This document shows positions 10,664 to 25,971 of a stretch of 64,000 nt of DNA, piece after piece (position 1 is the stretch's first letter; each line of letters opens with the position of its first letter). The position numbers were made by a program, and so were the translations under genes. The stretch is from Rhinolophus ferrumequinum (Eukaryota; Chordata; Mammalia; Chiroptera; Rhinolophidae). The stretch spans positions 12,268,292 to 12,332,291 of the forward strand of contig NC_046304.1 of NCBI RefSeq assembly GCF_004115265.2. The letters are read 5' to 3'. The notes beneath the pieces are model-generated. The model was not told the DNA's origin and searched no databases. It saw only the letters and a program-made list of their open reading frames with translations.

Positions 10664-13658
10664 TCAGTCCTCTCCCAGCCCTTCCTTGGGCAAAGGGATT
10701 TTGGTATCCAGTGCCTCTATTACAAGGTCCTGAGACTTGGAGGTAGATGAGGAGCAGAAGTGCGGCAGAGTGATGAGAACTCCACTCCCTGCAAGAAGGA
10801 AGGCCCCAGCCACCACAAAAGAAGCTGTGTAGTTGCCTGTCACATCCCGAAGATAGCCTATGTCCAAGAGAGAAAAAGAATACACATGGGTGATCTGTTT
10901 CCTTAGACTGATGGCTCAGACACATTTTTGGGTGGAGACAAAAAAATAATCTTTAACCCATCACCTTGGAAGAGTTAAAACTCCCAACGTAGGACTGAAT
11001 AACCTTGAGAACTCTGGTTTCCCAAGGGGCTTCAAAAGGTAATTTCAATCACCTTCCCGTCTTCAAAAAGGACCTCCAAACCATCCAGTGAAGATTTGGG
11101 GATCCAAATCGAATCAGGCACACCTCTGCCTTTCTTTCTGGCAACTGTGGCCCTCCCTTCTACACCTTCAGTTAATAGTTAAGAGGAAAATGTTACAAGT
11201 CTGAAGGTTCTGGTACCTTGAGAACTTTGGTCAGATGACTCAGACATCTGGGCTGGGGCTCAATGGACCAAGGGAAAGGGCAGTGACATGCTATGTCTGG
11301 CCAGGTAGCCAGATCCTCTGAAAACCCAAGCTGCAGGTACCCTACCAAGGGTTCCACATAGCTTCTTTTAGTCTTTCCACAGCCCCAATTTCTTTGTCCC
11401 ATGGACCTACTTCAGTGCTGCTATGATTGGCTATACAGGCCGTGTAGTATACCATATCAGACAGCAATATTTATATCCACTCTAATGTAAATAGTCCCCT
11501 CCCCAAATGGTATGATACAGCAGTCCTGGCCCACCTGGAAACCCCATTCCCCTTACCTGACAGAGGAGCCCCCAGCAGCCCCCCGATGCTCTCTACCATC
11601 TGCATCAGTCCAAGGCCACAGTATATCCTTCCACGCCCCACCAGTTCAGGCAGCACGGAGAAGGCCACTGGGGTCAGGGCCCCTGATGTGAAGCCATAGG
11701 CCACAGCCAGAGTCACCAGGGCTGTGGGAGCATTAGCCACAGGGAACAGGGCCAGTGACACCCCAGTCAGCGCAGTCCAGAGCATCAGAAGTCGTGCCAC
11801 AGGCCCTGGGACTGCATCCCCTAGCCACCCAGAAACCACACGCCCCATAAGGTCAGAAATAGCAGTCACTGAGAGTAGAAAGGCAGCAGGCAGTGGATCC
11901 CAACCCAAGTCCTGGAGATGGGCCACTAGGTGCACGTAGGGAATGAAGTAGCCAGTGTTGATCAGGGTGAGGGCAACAGTGTAACGGAGGAAGGGACCAT
12001 GATGGAGAAGGAAGGCAAGTTGGATCCCAGGACCTCCCATGGCAGGGTCCTCAGTTAGGGAGAGTGGGCGGAGGAGAGCACCACAGGCCACCAGGTGGAG
12101 GGAGAAGGCAGACACCAGCAGTAAGGCACCCCGCCAGCCATAGTGGCTGAGCAGCCATTGGAAGAGTGGGGCAAAGGCAAAGGAAGACAGACCCACGCCT
12201 GTCAGTGCCAGCCCCGTGGCCAGGGATCGCCGGCGAGAGAAGTAACGGGACAGGCAGGCCAGGGTTGGAGTGAAGGTCAAGGCCCAGCCACAGCCTGTTA
12301 AAAAGGAAGAAATGGAGGTTGGGGGACTCTGAGGGAGGTCCGGGTACCCAGTAACCCCAACACTGCCCAATAGCAGAATGTAGCACAGGCCTGGGTTACA
12401 ATCCTAGCTTTGAGACTTTCTAGCTGTATGACCTTGTGTATTTTACTTACTCGCCCAGACTCAATCTCCTCATCCAAAAAACGGGGGTAATATACTTTAT
12501 GGGACTGTGGAGGTTTGGATATAATGTTTGTAAAGTAACTAGCACAGAATTTTGGAGTCAGACCTGGTTTCTACCATTTCTGGCTGTGTGATCTTCATTT
12601 CCCAAGTTGCATAAGCTTCTAAAGCCTTGTTTCATCTGTCAATAGGATAATGATATCTATTTCACATCCACAGTACCTGACACAACTTTACAGTACGTAA
12701 TTTTTCCTTTTAATACTCTAGTCCTACTAACTCCAGGCTTGTATTAATATATTCTGGACTGGGGTGGCCGGTTTGGCTCAGTGGTTAGAGCACAGTGCTC
12801 ATAACACCAGGGTCGCTGGTTGGATTCCCACATGGGCCAGTGAGCTGTGCCCTCCACAACTAGACTGAAAACAATGACTTGATATGCGGCTGATGGGTCC
12901 TGGAAAAACACAGTTCCCCAGTTAAAAAAAATTTTTTTTAAATATATATATATGTACATTCTGGGCTGACTTGTCATCTCTAAATTTCCTAATTGCCCCA
13001 CCATGTTTACCAATTTAGTCATCCCTCTTAAAAATTCCCTTTGGGGCACAGGTGCTATTTAAAACTTTCTCTCAGCTTCTCCCTAAGTCTTTTGGAAAGA
13101 GCAGGAAGAAGGTGATAGTCCAGAGGCCAAAGACTCAGGCATTTGATTTTTCTGCCTGTGCTCAGGGTCTCACCAGAGAGCAGCCCAATACTCAGGTACA
13201 GGTGGGTCAAGGAGGTAGCAAAGGAGGCGAGCAGCATCCCCAGCGCAGCCAAGATGCCCCCAGCCATCACCACGGGCCTGGGCCCAAACTTCGTGCTCAG
13301 GGCACTGCCCACTGGGCCTGGAAAGAAGAAAGCGTTCTGTGAGAGGATCTCAGGCGTCCTTCTCAAGCACGCCGCACCCCCTGCCTTCCCCTTTTCTATC
13401 CCCGCATCCCCTCCTCCTTCCGGGGGTCGCAGGACACCGGACCCAGGCACAGCACTCACTCCCAAACTGCTGCACCGCGATTCCTATGGAGGTGATCCAG
13501 GAGACGCGCGCTGCCTGCTCCTCAAACGCCGCCACAAACTCCACGAAGAAGACCCCGAAGGAACGGAGCACCCCGAACACCAACGCGGACTGGAAGAACG
13601 CTGAGAGCACCACCATCCAGCCCCAGCCCCCGTCGGGGGGCTCGGCCCTACGCACCAT
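10664..13658 (-). CDS. SLC16A13: Monocarboxylate transporter 13 (MCT13)
   Basis: Coding exons in transcript order: 13658-13460, 13317-13174, 12294-11557 and 10857-10664. All introns are GT-AG and phase 1, and the frame closes to 424 residues (human about 426). It is a 12-TM SLC16 family member. TM1 carries EPPDGGWGW, the substrate-cavity region has [17 protein letters not shown], and the C-terminal tail ends KEGLGED. Intron positions match those of SLC16A11 (199/205, then 144 and 144 nt for exon 2), which supports an old tandem duplication. An upstream in-frame ATG at 13682 exists, but the 13658 start matches the human N-terminus. Intron 2 has taken in two MIR copies and a young SINE. The transport substrate is poorly defined; lactate has been proposed in the literature. 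Confidence 0.97.
12393..12690 (+). mobile_element. MIR SINE fragments (two)
   Basis: Two consecutive MIR-like units in SLC16A13 intron 2. The first has 'tagctgtatgaccttgtgta' and 'ctcaatctcctcatcc'; the second repeats the order from 'tttggagtcagacctggttt' through 'tttcatctgtcaatagg'. Both are diverged. Confidence 0.7.
12763..12955 (+). mobile_element. Young tRNA-derived SINE
   Basis: The head 'ggtttggctcagtggttaga' contains an A-box-like block, 'ggttggattcccacatgg' covers a B-box-like block, and the body ends 'cctggaaaaacacagttccc' followed by an A-rich tail. Same family as the copies at 33640, 36441, 51345, 53790 and 60774. It sits in SLC16A13 intron 2, antisense to the gene. The family is the main basis for calling the genome a bat. 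Confidence 0.85.
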
Positions 13659-14020
13659 CAGGGAGATAACAGCTGCCACCACTAGTAAGAGCCCCCGCGG
13701 GAGCAGGGCTCAGGACGCTCCACCTCTCTCCACCCACCCAGCCAGCCAGCCGGGCGAACGGACGACTTGGGGCCGCGCAGGGGATGAAAGGCTGGTAGAG
13801 AGGAAGGTACAGACGAGGGTTTGAAAGCTGCAGAGAGGCTGCGTGAAGCGCCTGCGCTTTTCTCCTACCAGGGCGACGTTGGTGTGAACAGGCCGGTGCT
13901 TGCTGGGGAGACCAGCGCCTGGGGGCGTGGCTCTGCTGACTGTTAGTAAGGAATCAGAGGCCTGGGCGGGACAGATCCGGGCGTGGGCAGGCGGTCGGTG
14001 GAAGAGCCGCGGGGCAGCAC
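13440..14020. promoter_or_regulatory. SLC16A13: CpG-rich SLC16A13 promoter region
   Basis: GC- and CpG-dense sequence covers coding exon 1 and about 350 bp upstream on the - strand. No TATA box is evident, as expected for a CpG-island promoter. The transcription start cannot be fixed from sequence. Confidence 0.55.
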
Positions 14021-14039
14021 AGGGTTTGGGCCCCACCCT

Positions 14040-16190
14040 TGAGGCGAGCCATTCTCCGTGTGGATTATCAATTTTTTCATTGCCAGTGTCAGCACCTGGT
14101 CAGCCTAGCGTAGCTCGCCAATGTGTACGCGTGACTCCTGAGCAGGGTCTCCTGAGCAGAGACAAAGCCGGAAAAGCAGGGCAGGGTTTAGAGCATTGTT
14201 CTAATGCTCTATTGGACCCGGGCCTAGAGTGGAGAGCATGCGTAAAGGGGAAACTTTAGGAGGCCGATTCAGATGCAGGACGCGGGGACCTCGGGAGGCT
14301 GCTTCCGTTTCCCGTCCATCTAGCACGCCAATTCGGCCAGATTTCAGCAGCAGGACCCGCATGTAAGAAGTACAGGGGGGTTGCTGGTGGATAAACTGGT
14401 TCAGGAGAGGAAAACATTCACTTACTTAATGAGGAGTTGCAAGTCCAGATGAGAGTGAGCAGAGGGTAATGAGATGAGACTCAAACAAAATACCTGCCCA
14501 AGCTCCTGAGGCCACTAGAATCTAGATGCCTGGATCCCTGAGGGGTTCAAAGGCCAAAAGAGACAAGGGGAACGGGTTGTTGGATTCCTGGTGTTCATTT
14601 CTGCAGCTTGTTGTTACTAACAGGACACCTACAGGTCACAGAAACCAAAAATAACTGGGGAGAGGAAGGGTGGGTCCTACCAGCATCACCTACCCCTTCT
14701 TCATTGAGACTGGAACCCTTCTTTTCTGTCCTTCTAGTAACAACCACTTTCTAACCAGTTTTTGATCTCATGATTAGATAAAGAGACAAGCCATGACTAC
14801 TGGAGCAGTGGACCCCTCCTACCCAACTAGCACCCAGTACCTCTACCTTGTATAGCACTAATGGCCTGGCTTCTGTTTTTTCATTATAATTTAAACTCCC
14901 CAGGACACTGACCTTGAAACTTAGACGCAAGTGGTCATACCCAGACATGTGGGGAGTGGAGCGGGCAGGGAGGCTGTGTAATTTTGAAAAGTATATTAAG
15001 CCTTATAATTTTATATGTGGGAAATAAAAATAATCATATCCAAAAATCTTTTTTTTTTTTTGGTAAGTAAAGTCAAAACTTTGGGTGGTGGGGAATATGC
15101 CAATGATGTAGTTGGTGTGGTAGTATAACATAGTGGTTAAGAGCACAGTCTTTAGAATCAAAGTTCCAATCTTGGCTTGATCATTTAATGACTTGGCCAA
15201 GATACTGAACGTCTTAGTTGGTTTCCCTATCTGTAAATTGGGGATAATAATAGGACCTACTTTTTAGGGTTTTCAGGTAAGTTGAATTAGATAACTTATG
15301 TATTAAAATGCTTAGTTTAGGGCCTGACATGAAGCAGGAGATAAGTAATATTAGCCGGTCTCATTTTCAACAGGGGATAAGCTGTAGTGGGAGAAGAAGG
15401 AAAGTTGTAATTTAGTTTTGTTTCATTTTTTGCTTTTTAAAAATCTAATCCAGGTCATGGGTTTTAAAAGACTGAGAAACACAACCACAAGCTGTAAATA
15501 TTGGAAGGAACTGCAGAGACCGTGTTACTGGACTTATTTCACAGATGAGTAATTTAAGTCCAAAAGGGAGGTAACTTACCAGAATCAGTGGCCCTCTACC
15601 CTCAGCTCACAGGGAAGAACAGAGCTGTGCATACAGGACACAGATAGGACAGGGAAAGGATGAGAGAGAAACATGTACTGGTCACTGGATAGATTCCAAG
15701 ACACCATTGCTGGGGGAGGAATAGAATTGGCATATTGGCTCGAACTACATAGCCTTCTCACTGCCACCTCTAGCCCATATTATTCTCATGGGACCCAAGT
15801 CCTATCTATTTTCCTTGGTGGTGGTGGTGGTAGTGGTGGTGGTGATGGTAGGGGGTGTCCCAGCACAGATGCATCCTCAGCTTCTTGGTATTATTAGTGG
15901 CTTCCTGGTTTCTCCCTGCCGCCTCTACACTTCAGGCAGGAAGTGACTTCAGAACAGCAGGATGCAGCTGGCTCCGGAGAAACTTCATGAAGTCATTGGT
16001 TCCTACACAATGAGCCGGAAAGCAAGGGCAGGGGAGAACAAGGGCCATTTGAAATGTCTGGGGTATGGGACAGTGGAATGAGCAGAATCCAAGATGGTCT
16101 CCAGGAGGGAAGAACCTTCTTTCCCCAGCTTCACCCAGTCCCCACATCACCCAAGCAAGAACCCAGGACACAGCAGGCAGCACAGAGAGG
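14040..16190. other. Intergenic between SLC16A13 and BCL6B
   Basis: No exon recognised. Contains a MIR at 15118-15350 and a (GGT)n tract near 15818-15850. The right edge is where the BCL6B transcript should end. Confidence 0.5.
15118..15350 (+). mobile_element. MIR SINE
   Basis: Nearly full-length order: 'agtataacatagtggttaag', 'ttaatgacttggccaagata', 'ccctatctgtaaattgggga', 'ataataggacctac', then a 3' part resembling 'gcttagtttagggcctgaca'. Confidence 0.88.
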
Positions 16191-16194
16191 CTTC

Positions 16195-16200
16195 TTTATT
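16195..16200 (-). terminator. BCL6B: Poly(A) signal, likely BCL6B distal
   Basis: TTTATT on + is AATAAA on -, 1.95 kb past the BCL6B stop. That fits a long 3' UTR. A second AATAAA at 17357-17362 could serve a shorter isoform. A 27-28-base A run on the + strand (16272-16298) lies just inside the predicted UTR. Confidence 0.65.
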
Positions 16201-18147
16201 CCATGATTCTGATCTTGCAAGATCTAATATCTCCACCCCTAGACACTCTCCACCTGCCCATCCAGTCTGCTAAAAAAAAAAAAAAAAAAAAAAAAAATCG
16301 TGGTTCCTTTTCATATCTCTCCTCTGCTTCCCCTCCCTCCTTCAAGTCTGCAGTGGGGAGTAAAAGGGAGAAGAGTAGCTTTCTCACCAGTCCCCAAGTG
16401 ACAGCCACTAGTACTGACCTATCTTGAGGAAGCTCCTCCCCCAAAATTCAAAGTGCTTCTTACCCTGTACCCCATGACCCATAATCAAATAGGCTCCAGA
16501 GCAAAAGGGGCAGGATTGTAAATCAAGGCTTCAGAGTGTCATCTAATATTACAGACATTCCATCCAATTAAGAGGCAACCCCATTCCTAACTTTCTACCT
16601 ACTTGGCCAAACCAGAGACTGCACCCCTCAACCAACCTCTTAATTCTACCTGGATACTTGGTCCACTAGAAGGTCCATCAATCAATCAGTCTTAAATCTT
16701 CTAAATCTCTAATCCCAACAGTAATCCCAATCATAATCCCAAACTATAGCAAATCCAAAATGGAACTCAACCCCTTTACTCTCCCTGTGGAAGGTTCTAA
16801 TGCATTCACTGGTTCCAGACAGGAATGCAGTGATGGACAGACCAGGTCACAGACCCAGCTTTTCTAAGGTAAGAAAGTTACCAAGCACTTGTGACTTCTA
16901 GAGGCAAAGAAGTTTCTAGAATCTGGACATTTGCCAGAAGTCCAAAAACCCACTGAAGGAAGAAGGGGTTTGTCTCAGGTAAAGAGAACCCTAAGGAACA
17001 TTCAAGCCCAGATGCCTCTACAGTAAAGGACTGGTCACATGACTCTTTACTATTTAGTCAAGATAAAGAGTTTCAAAATTCTCCCCTAGGTCATAACATT
17101 CTTAGAGACTGGGCAGTATCAGAAAAGGCACATCTCTGATAAGGAATTTCAGATCTCTCCTTCATGGAGGGATCAACTCATTGCTAAGAACAGACCCTAA
17201 GGGGAGGATTATGGGCTCTATCATGACAGACACAGCAGAATCAAACCTAGGTGACCAGACTAATGGGACAATCAGGAGCATGAGAGAAAGCTTCTCTAGT
17301 CGTCCCCCCAGTTCCAAGACTGACAAAGGTGCCACACCCACAGCCCTCAGGAGGCATTTATTACCTCCCATTTCAGGCTCACCATAAAGGTTCCCATAAC
17401 CCTTGAAGAACAGAGAAAAGTCTACCCTGTTCTAGCCTACTAGATAACTTATAATATCCAGAATACCAGAGAGGGTTCCTGACCCAACTCCACAAACCCA
17501 CATGTTCCCAGAGCTGCCCTAGAACAAATAAAGGTTCCAGACCTAGAATTGGAAGGACAGGACACAGAGAACCCCTTTCTCCATTTTAAACAAACCAACA
17601 AGCAAACAAATGGGAGAAAGAACAACTCTAAAGATAAAAGTTATGGCGATAATAATATAAAACATTCAAGCCAAAGGAGACAGCCAAGTGCTAATCTCTG
17701 CCAGCAGAGCTGTGACCTCACATTCTGTTTCAGGTCACTTTTGATCACACTTGTGGAAGAGGGAGGTGGGAAATGCAATACAATGAAGGCCCTGGTGTCA
17801 CCCAAAGGCCTCAATAAATTATATTTACAGATAAATTGAAAGATGAGCATTGCAGGTAGAGGACTGTTCCCTTAAGGAAACAGGGGCCTCCAGTCTCCCT
17901 CCCCCAGCTCCTAGCTTTCTCCTCAGAAACAATTTTGATTGTGGGGAAGAGGTTTTGACCAGCAAAACAGGCAAATCAAACTGGGATCTGCCACCCCCGC
18001 TCTCCCCAGTGAGAAATTAAGGTGGTGGCAGTTTCTGATACTGGAGGGACCTTACACACCCCCATGCCCAAGTCTGCCAGAGAAACTAGGTGTGGGCTGG
18101 CAGCTTTCCCTGCTTCCAGCAAGTGAGTGGGGTCGGCCATCGCTCAG
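16200..18147 (-). other. BCL6B: BCL6B 3' untranslated region
   Basis: The stretch runs from the BCL6B stop to the distal AATAAA without another recognisable gene. It includes a proximal AATAAA at 17357-17362 and the 54-bp sequence shared with the miR-497 region (17274-17327). The extent is inferred from the poly(A) signals. Confidence 0.6.
17274..17327 (-). repeat. 54-bp shared element, BCL6B 3' UTR copy
   Basis: Read on the - strand (sense for BCL6B) it contains 'gtcagtcttggaactggggg' followed by 'gacgactagagaagctttct'. It aligns without gaps to 25918-25971 on the + strand with four mismatches, all transitions. Similarity stops on both sides. I do not recognise a repeat family. Confidence 0.85.
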
Positions 18148-21445
<3,298 letters not shown>

Positions 21446-21899
21446 CGCGACGCAGGCCTGCGGGTGCCAAGGAGAGGGCTCAGGGATCCAGGCAGTCCTA
21501 AGACGGCTTCCCTTCCACAGTTTGCTTCTTCCTCCTGAGGTGCAACTAGAGCCAAGCCCGTCGCCCCTGCTCACGGAGCCTCATTTAATTCATCCTGTTT
21601 TTTCTGCCCTGGACCACACCATCGCTCGCTTTCCGCCTCTAGATTCGAAGGTTCCCATACCGCGGCGTTGATGGCGGGCGTGGGGAATCCTGCGCGCAGC
21701 CCTTAGTTCGACTCCTAGCGCCCTTCCAGCAACTCCCACTCCTGCTTCACTGCGCGCCTGAGTCTCAGGTGTCCGACCCTGCCTGGAGACCCCAGATGAC
21801 ATGCAGTACACACACCTTCAAACCCCAATCGAAGCTCTCTCCCCCAACCCACGAATTCTACTACTATCTCGTTCCCGATCCCTAGCTGAGCCCAATTTT

Positions 21900-23050
21900 G
21901 GGGCCTCAGTCTTCCTATCATTAACAAGCCCCAACCCTCTTCGGGGACCCAGGAGTCTGGTTCCCTCAGTCTCTCGTTCTTACCCCCGTCCTGCAGGGGC
22001 TGCGGCTTCTCTTCTGGGGGGGGCGGGGTCTCTCTCCCCTCTTGGCCTCGGCTCCTTTATCTCGCCGGGATGTCGGGGGCGGGGGTGGAGGTGGGGTGAA
22101 CGCCTGGGTCTGTATCCTTCCTTCCTCCCTCGCTCTCCAGATGGCGATCCCAGGGCGGGGTCTCCGGCTCTAGGGCGGGACCTCAAACGCTGGGTGGTCG
22201 TAACCTAAGGGGTCTTGGGACACCGAAAGTGGAACCAAATATGGGACACTGGGGTTGGGGAGGAGGTTGGGGATATCGAGGTTGGAAATATGGGTGACTG
22301 GATCGTCGGATGGGTGGGGGACAGGGACAGCGAAAATTGGTGTATTGGCTTTTGGAAGGGTGTGCCAAGAGCCTGTTATAAGAGAGTGAATACAGCAAAA
22401 CTCCCTTTCCAGTGTACGGTATAATGGGACATAAAGGGGAGCCCAACGAAGCACCAGGTTTGGGGCGGAGGCGATAGTGGGCTCCTGTGGGGTCTCAGAC
22501 AGCGGGAGGGATGGTGTGAATGACAGGTTCCTCTGCGGGGCCTACAAAAGGGGCGGGGGGCGGCTCTGACCAGGCGGGGTAGGGAAAGGGCGGATATGAT
22601 TTCTAGTTCGTTTCCCTCCATTGTCCTGCGACCGGACGGCCCCGCCAGCTGCTTCCCCTCGAGGAGGTGGGGAAAGCCCCGGGTGACGGCCAAGAGACGC
22701 TCAGGAGACCTAGGCGTCCGGACTCTTGCTCTCGACTCCCTTCTGAATCCTTTTAGGGATCCAGACAGACAGACTCCCGCCCATAGCCCGCTCGCCCTCC
22801 CCCAATCCCATCTCACCAGGGCCTCGGGCACCCGCCCGTCGGCTACGCTTGGAAGCTGGCGGGACGCCGGGGTCCAGCGCGGCAAGTAGTCAAAGCTCCG
22901 CAATGTTTGGCTCCTTCCACGAGGGGGCGGACGAGCACTAGCTTCGCCTCGTCCGGTCGTCTCCCCCCGGCTGGGGGGTCCACTCAGACCCGGGCGCAGG
23001 ATCCGTTCGGTCTGGGCGGCTGAAACCTTCGTCCTCCTCCGCTTTGCGCG
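21900..23050. promoter_or_regulatory. BCL6B: CpG island upstream of BCL6B
   Basis: GC-rich and CpG-dense, with several GC boxes such as 'ggggcggggggcggc' near 22550 and 'gggcggggtctc' near 22021. It lies 0.5-1.6 kb upstream of the BCL6B start codon, so it probably contains the untranslated first exon and its donor. The transcription start is not assignable by eye. Confidence 0.6.
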
Positions 23051-23433
23051 GGTTTATTCTGTCCCTCTGTCTCCTAGGAAGGGACTAGGGTTGGGCAGAG
23101 GGAGGGAGAGTTAGGCGACAGAGGGGAATTTTCTCTGAGGCAGGGGTTCCTACCTGGGGTGAGAAATCCTCTGGCTTTGGGAGCAAGGTCAATGGGTGGG
23201 ACATGGAATGGGGTCTGAGCCCTGGGAGTACAGGGTTTTCCTTTCTAATTAAGCTAGACTATGATCTGTCTTTAGAGGTGGATTTTTAGTGAACATTAAT
23301 ATGAAAGTTGGGTGGGCTGAACAAAGAGAAGGGAAAACTGGGAGGGTCTCGGGGTAAAAGAAAGGTGAGAAGGCAGGATGAGGCCTGTTAACTCTAATTT
23401 TAAGTCTCTGGGATATAGGCATGGGTCACACCT

Positions 23434-23435
<2 letters not shown>

Positions 23436-23476
<41 letters not shown>
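23436..23476. repeat. Homopolymer T41 tract
   Basis: Uninterrupted run of 41 T. It may be the complement of a retroposon poly(A) tail, but I cannot recognise an element body next to it. Confidence 0.9.
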
Positions 23477-23477
<1 letters not shown>

Positions 23478-24890
23478 AGGAGATCTTGGGTGGGGAAGAC
23501 AAGGTTCATTTGGAGAAGGGAGGCCAGAGCTGAGTCCAGCTTCTAAGCAGGAAAGTCTTGGATTTGGGCTTAAGAGAGTCTCCAATTGCCCAGAAATGAC
23601 TGACCATTACCTATGAAGCTGCATATCTAGGTCTGGGTGTGCAGATTTGAGGGTGTCTTTATTTGGGTACATAAAAGAACTGCTGAGAAAACTGGAAATC
23701 AGGGACCACTAGGAATTCAGGATGGTGAGGTGGCTTTTGCATGTGAGGGTTACTTTGGTCTCTGCCCAGTTTGGAGGTAGGCATTAGACTAGGGGCTCCC
23801 TGTGGTATCAGGATGGAGTTGATTTTGTGTTATCTGGTCAATTGTGGAGTGCATATTTATTATGGGGTGTTGAGTTAGTTTGTTCTGGGCACTGGGGGCT
23901 GTATTCAATCTTGAGGGTGGATGGTAAGTTAGGCATGGAGCTGATTTTGAAGCTACATTAGTTCTGGGGATTCTGAACCCACAATTTGGAGATTATCATC
24001 TTGAAATATCAGGAGAACCTGCTAGGTATTATTCAGGAAGTGGGTGAAGGTTTTGTTTTAGAGATTCATAGTGATTGGTATATATGGACAATCTGATTTC
24101 AAGTATAGTAGTCATGCTGATTTGGAAGTGCATCCTGTTTTGGGGTGCCATATAAGTGTCAAGGAGCAGATTAATTTAGGGGGCATGAAATTCAATTTGG
24201 AGTTTTTTTTTTTTTTTTATTAGCTTGAGGTAGAACATAATAGAAACCTGGGAGTAAATTTGAAGGCCTGTGATTAGGGATCCATGAGGGGGAGCAAAAC
24301 TTTATATTTGAATGTTGTGGAAACTTACTTTGAGGAGGGGATATTCCTGTTTATGCATAGATAGCCAGGAAACTTTTTTCCAGGAGGAGAAACAAGGTGA
24401 GGGCCCAGAGTAGGAGACTAAATTTTTGGGGTATCCTTATTTTGGGGTGTTTTGTCACTATTTGGGTGCATTTGGTGAAACTGAGGGATGGATCTTAAGG
24501 TGAGATTGATTTGGGGGTCACTTAATTTGTAGTATGATGCTCGTTTGGGATGTCCTTTGCTTATAGCTCCCTTTCACTCTAGATTCTAGAAATCTCATTC
24601 TTTAGTGAACCCCCAAATATGCCCAGGATTTGCAGGGAGAAATTTGGAAAGAAAGGGTATTTCCTCTTATTTCTATGTAGCCTGGATAGATCTAAGGAAG
24701 AGAAGGTGGTTTCATATTCTGAACCCCAATTTCTTAAGGGAGCATGCTTCAGTTTGGGAGAAGGTGGGAGAAATGGGGTGACTTGTGGTAAAGTGGACAC
24801 CCTGACTAGGGCAGTTGCTGTTGAAACTGTGGCAAAGAGAGGTGGTGGTGGGGTACAAGGAGGTGATTCTTGTACCCTGATTTTCTAGGA
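23477..24890. other. Intergenic between BCL6B and the miRNA cluster
   Basis: T/G-biased sequence with many repeats of 'ttggg' and 'tttggg' words but no exon or known repeat that I can name. Confidence 0.45.
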
Positions 24891-25917
24891 TGAGAGCCCC
24901 AAACAGAAAGCAGACATAGGACTGGGAGTGTGGGTGAGATTGGGGGGGAGGGGTTCCCCACGGCTGCAGGGGGTAGAGGGTAAGCCAGGCCAGCTCTGCA
25001 CGCCTGGGTCCTGCTCTCTTCGGCTCTCCTCCCCTCTCTCCCTCCCACCGCCCACCCCCCCAACCCAAGGAAAAAAAAACTGCCTGTGCAACAGCAATGG
25101 CAGATTCCAATCCTCCAGGCTTTCCTGAACCACCACGGAGACCAGCCAGGGGGGAGGGGAAGGGAGGATCGGGCTTTCCTGCTTCTCTTAAGACTGGGGC
25201 TATGGGCTTGACCTCCTGGCCCCTAGCCCTTTGAGGAGTGCACCCCCGGTCTGGAAGCCAGGTGTCCTGGACCCTAGCCCCCGGGCGGGGGGGTGCCTGG
25301 AGAGACCGGGAGGAGGAAGGAGGGAGTGACTTCCAAAATTGGCATCGGGACAGAGCAGGGCTGGCGGGAGGCAGGCGAAAGACGGAATTTTCCTGAAAAA
25401 ACGGGGGTATCTGAGGACCCCAAATTTGGGGAGCTAGTTCAGGACTGTCCTGCCAACATCCTAGATTTTTTGGGGATTTTTTTGGGCCCCCGGGACCCCT
25501 GTAGATGGGGTGAGGAATGTAGTGTTGGGGGAATCTGACTGGGGCATTGCAGCTGCCTCTCCCGCCGAGTTGGAGACGGATGGGCTGGGACCGGTTTGGG
25601 GGGGGTGTCCCCAATTCTGACTGGGAGTGGAGGAACCCCGTCCTGAGCTCTCTTGTGGGGGTCCCCACTGCCTAGGGCACTCCCCACTCCCTGAGCCAGC
25701 CGAGAGGAAGGAGGCCAGCGATGCGACTGGGGCGGCTCCTTTCTCCTTCACCCCAAATGTGAGGGATGCACCCCAAATTTTGCTCCCTTCAAAATAGGGG
25801 ACCAGGATCTCAGGGGAGAGTAGCTGAGGTAAGTGGGGAGGAAAGTGTCCCCTGTTTTCAGGAGAGACGTGGCGGTTGGGGGGAGGTTTGGAGGTGCGTG
25901 CTGGGGTGGGGTTGGGC

Positions 25918-25971
25918 TTTGTCAGTCTTGGAACTGGGGGGACGACTGGAGAGGCTTTCTCTTATGCCCCT
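25918..25971 (+). repeat. 54-bp shared element, miR-497 upstream copy
   Basis: Gap-free match, 50 of 54 by my reading, to the BCL6B 3' UTR copy at 17274-17327. It is sense with respect to the microRNA host strand and lies about 1.25 kb upstream of the miR-497 hairpin. The two copies form an inverted repeat 8.6 kb apart in the DNA. Confidence 0.85.

Noticed and set aside
16272-16298. A run near the BCL6B 3' end considered as a processed pseudogene tail
   Set aside because: No gene-like sequence lies directly upstream of it on the + strand. It is more simply a homopolymer in the BCL6B 3' UTR.
24712-25668. 318-codon open frame on the - strand, the longest in the window
   Set aside because: Pro/Gly/Ser-rich, no recognisable domain, GC-skewed sequence that is open by chance, and lies opposite the likely microRNA host transcript. 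Conservation of the frame across species would be needed to revive it.
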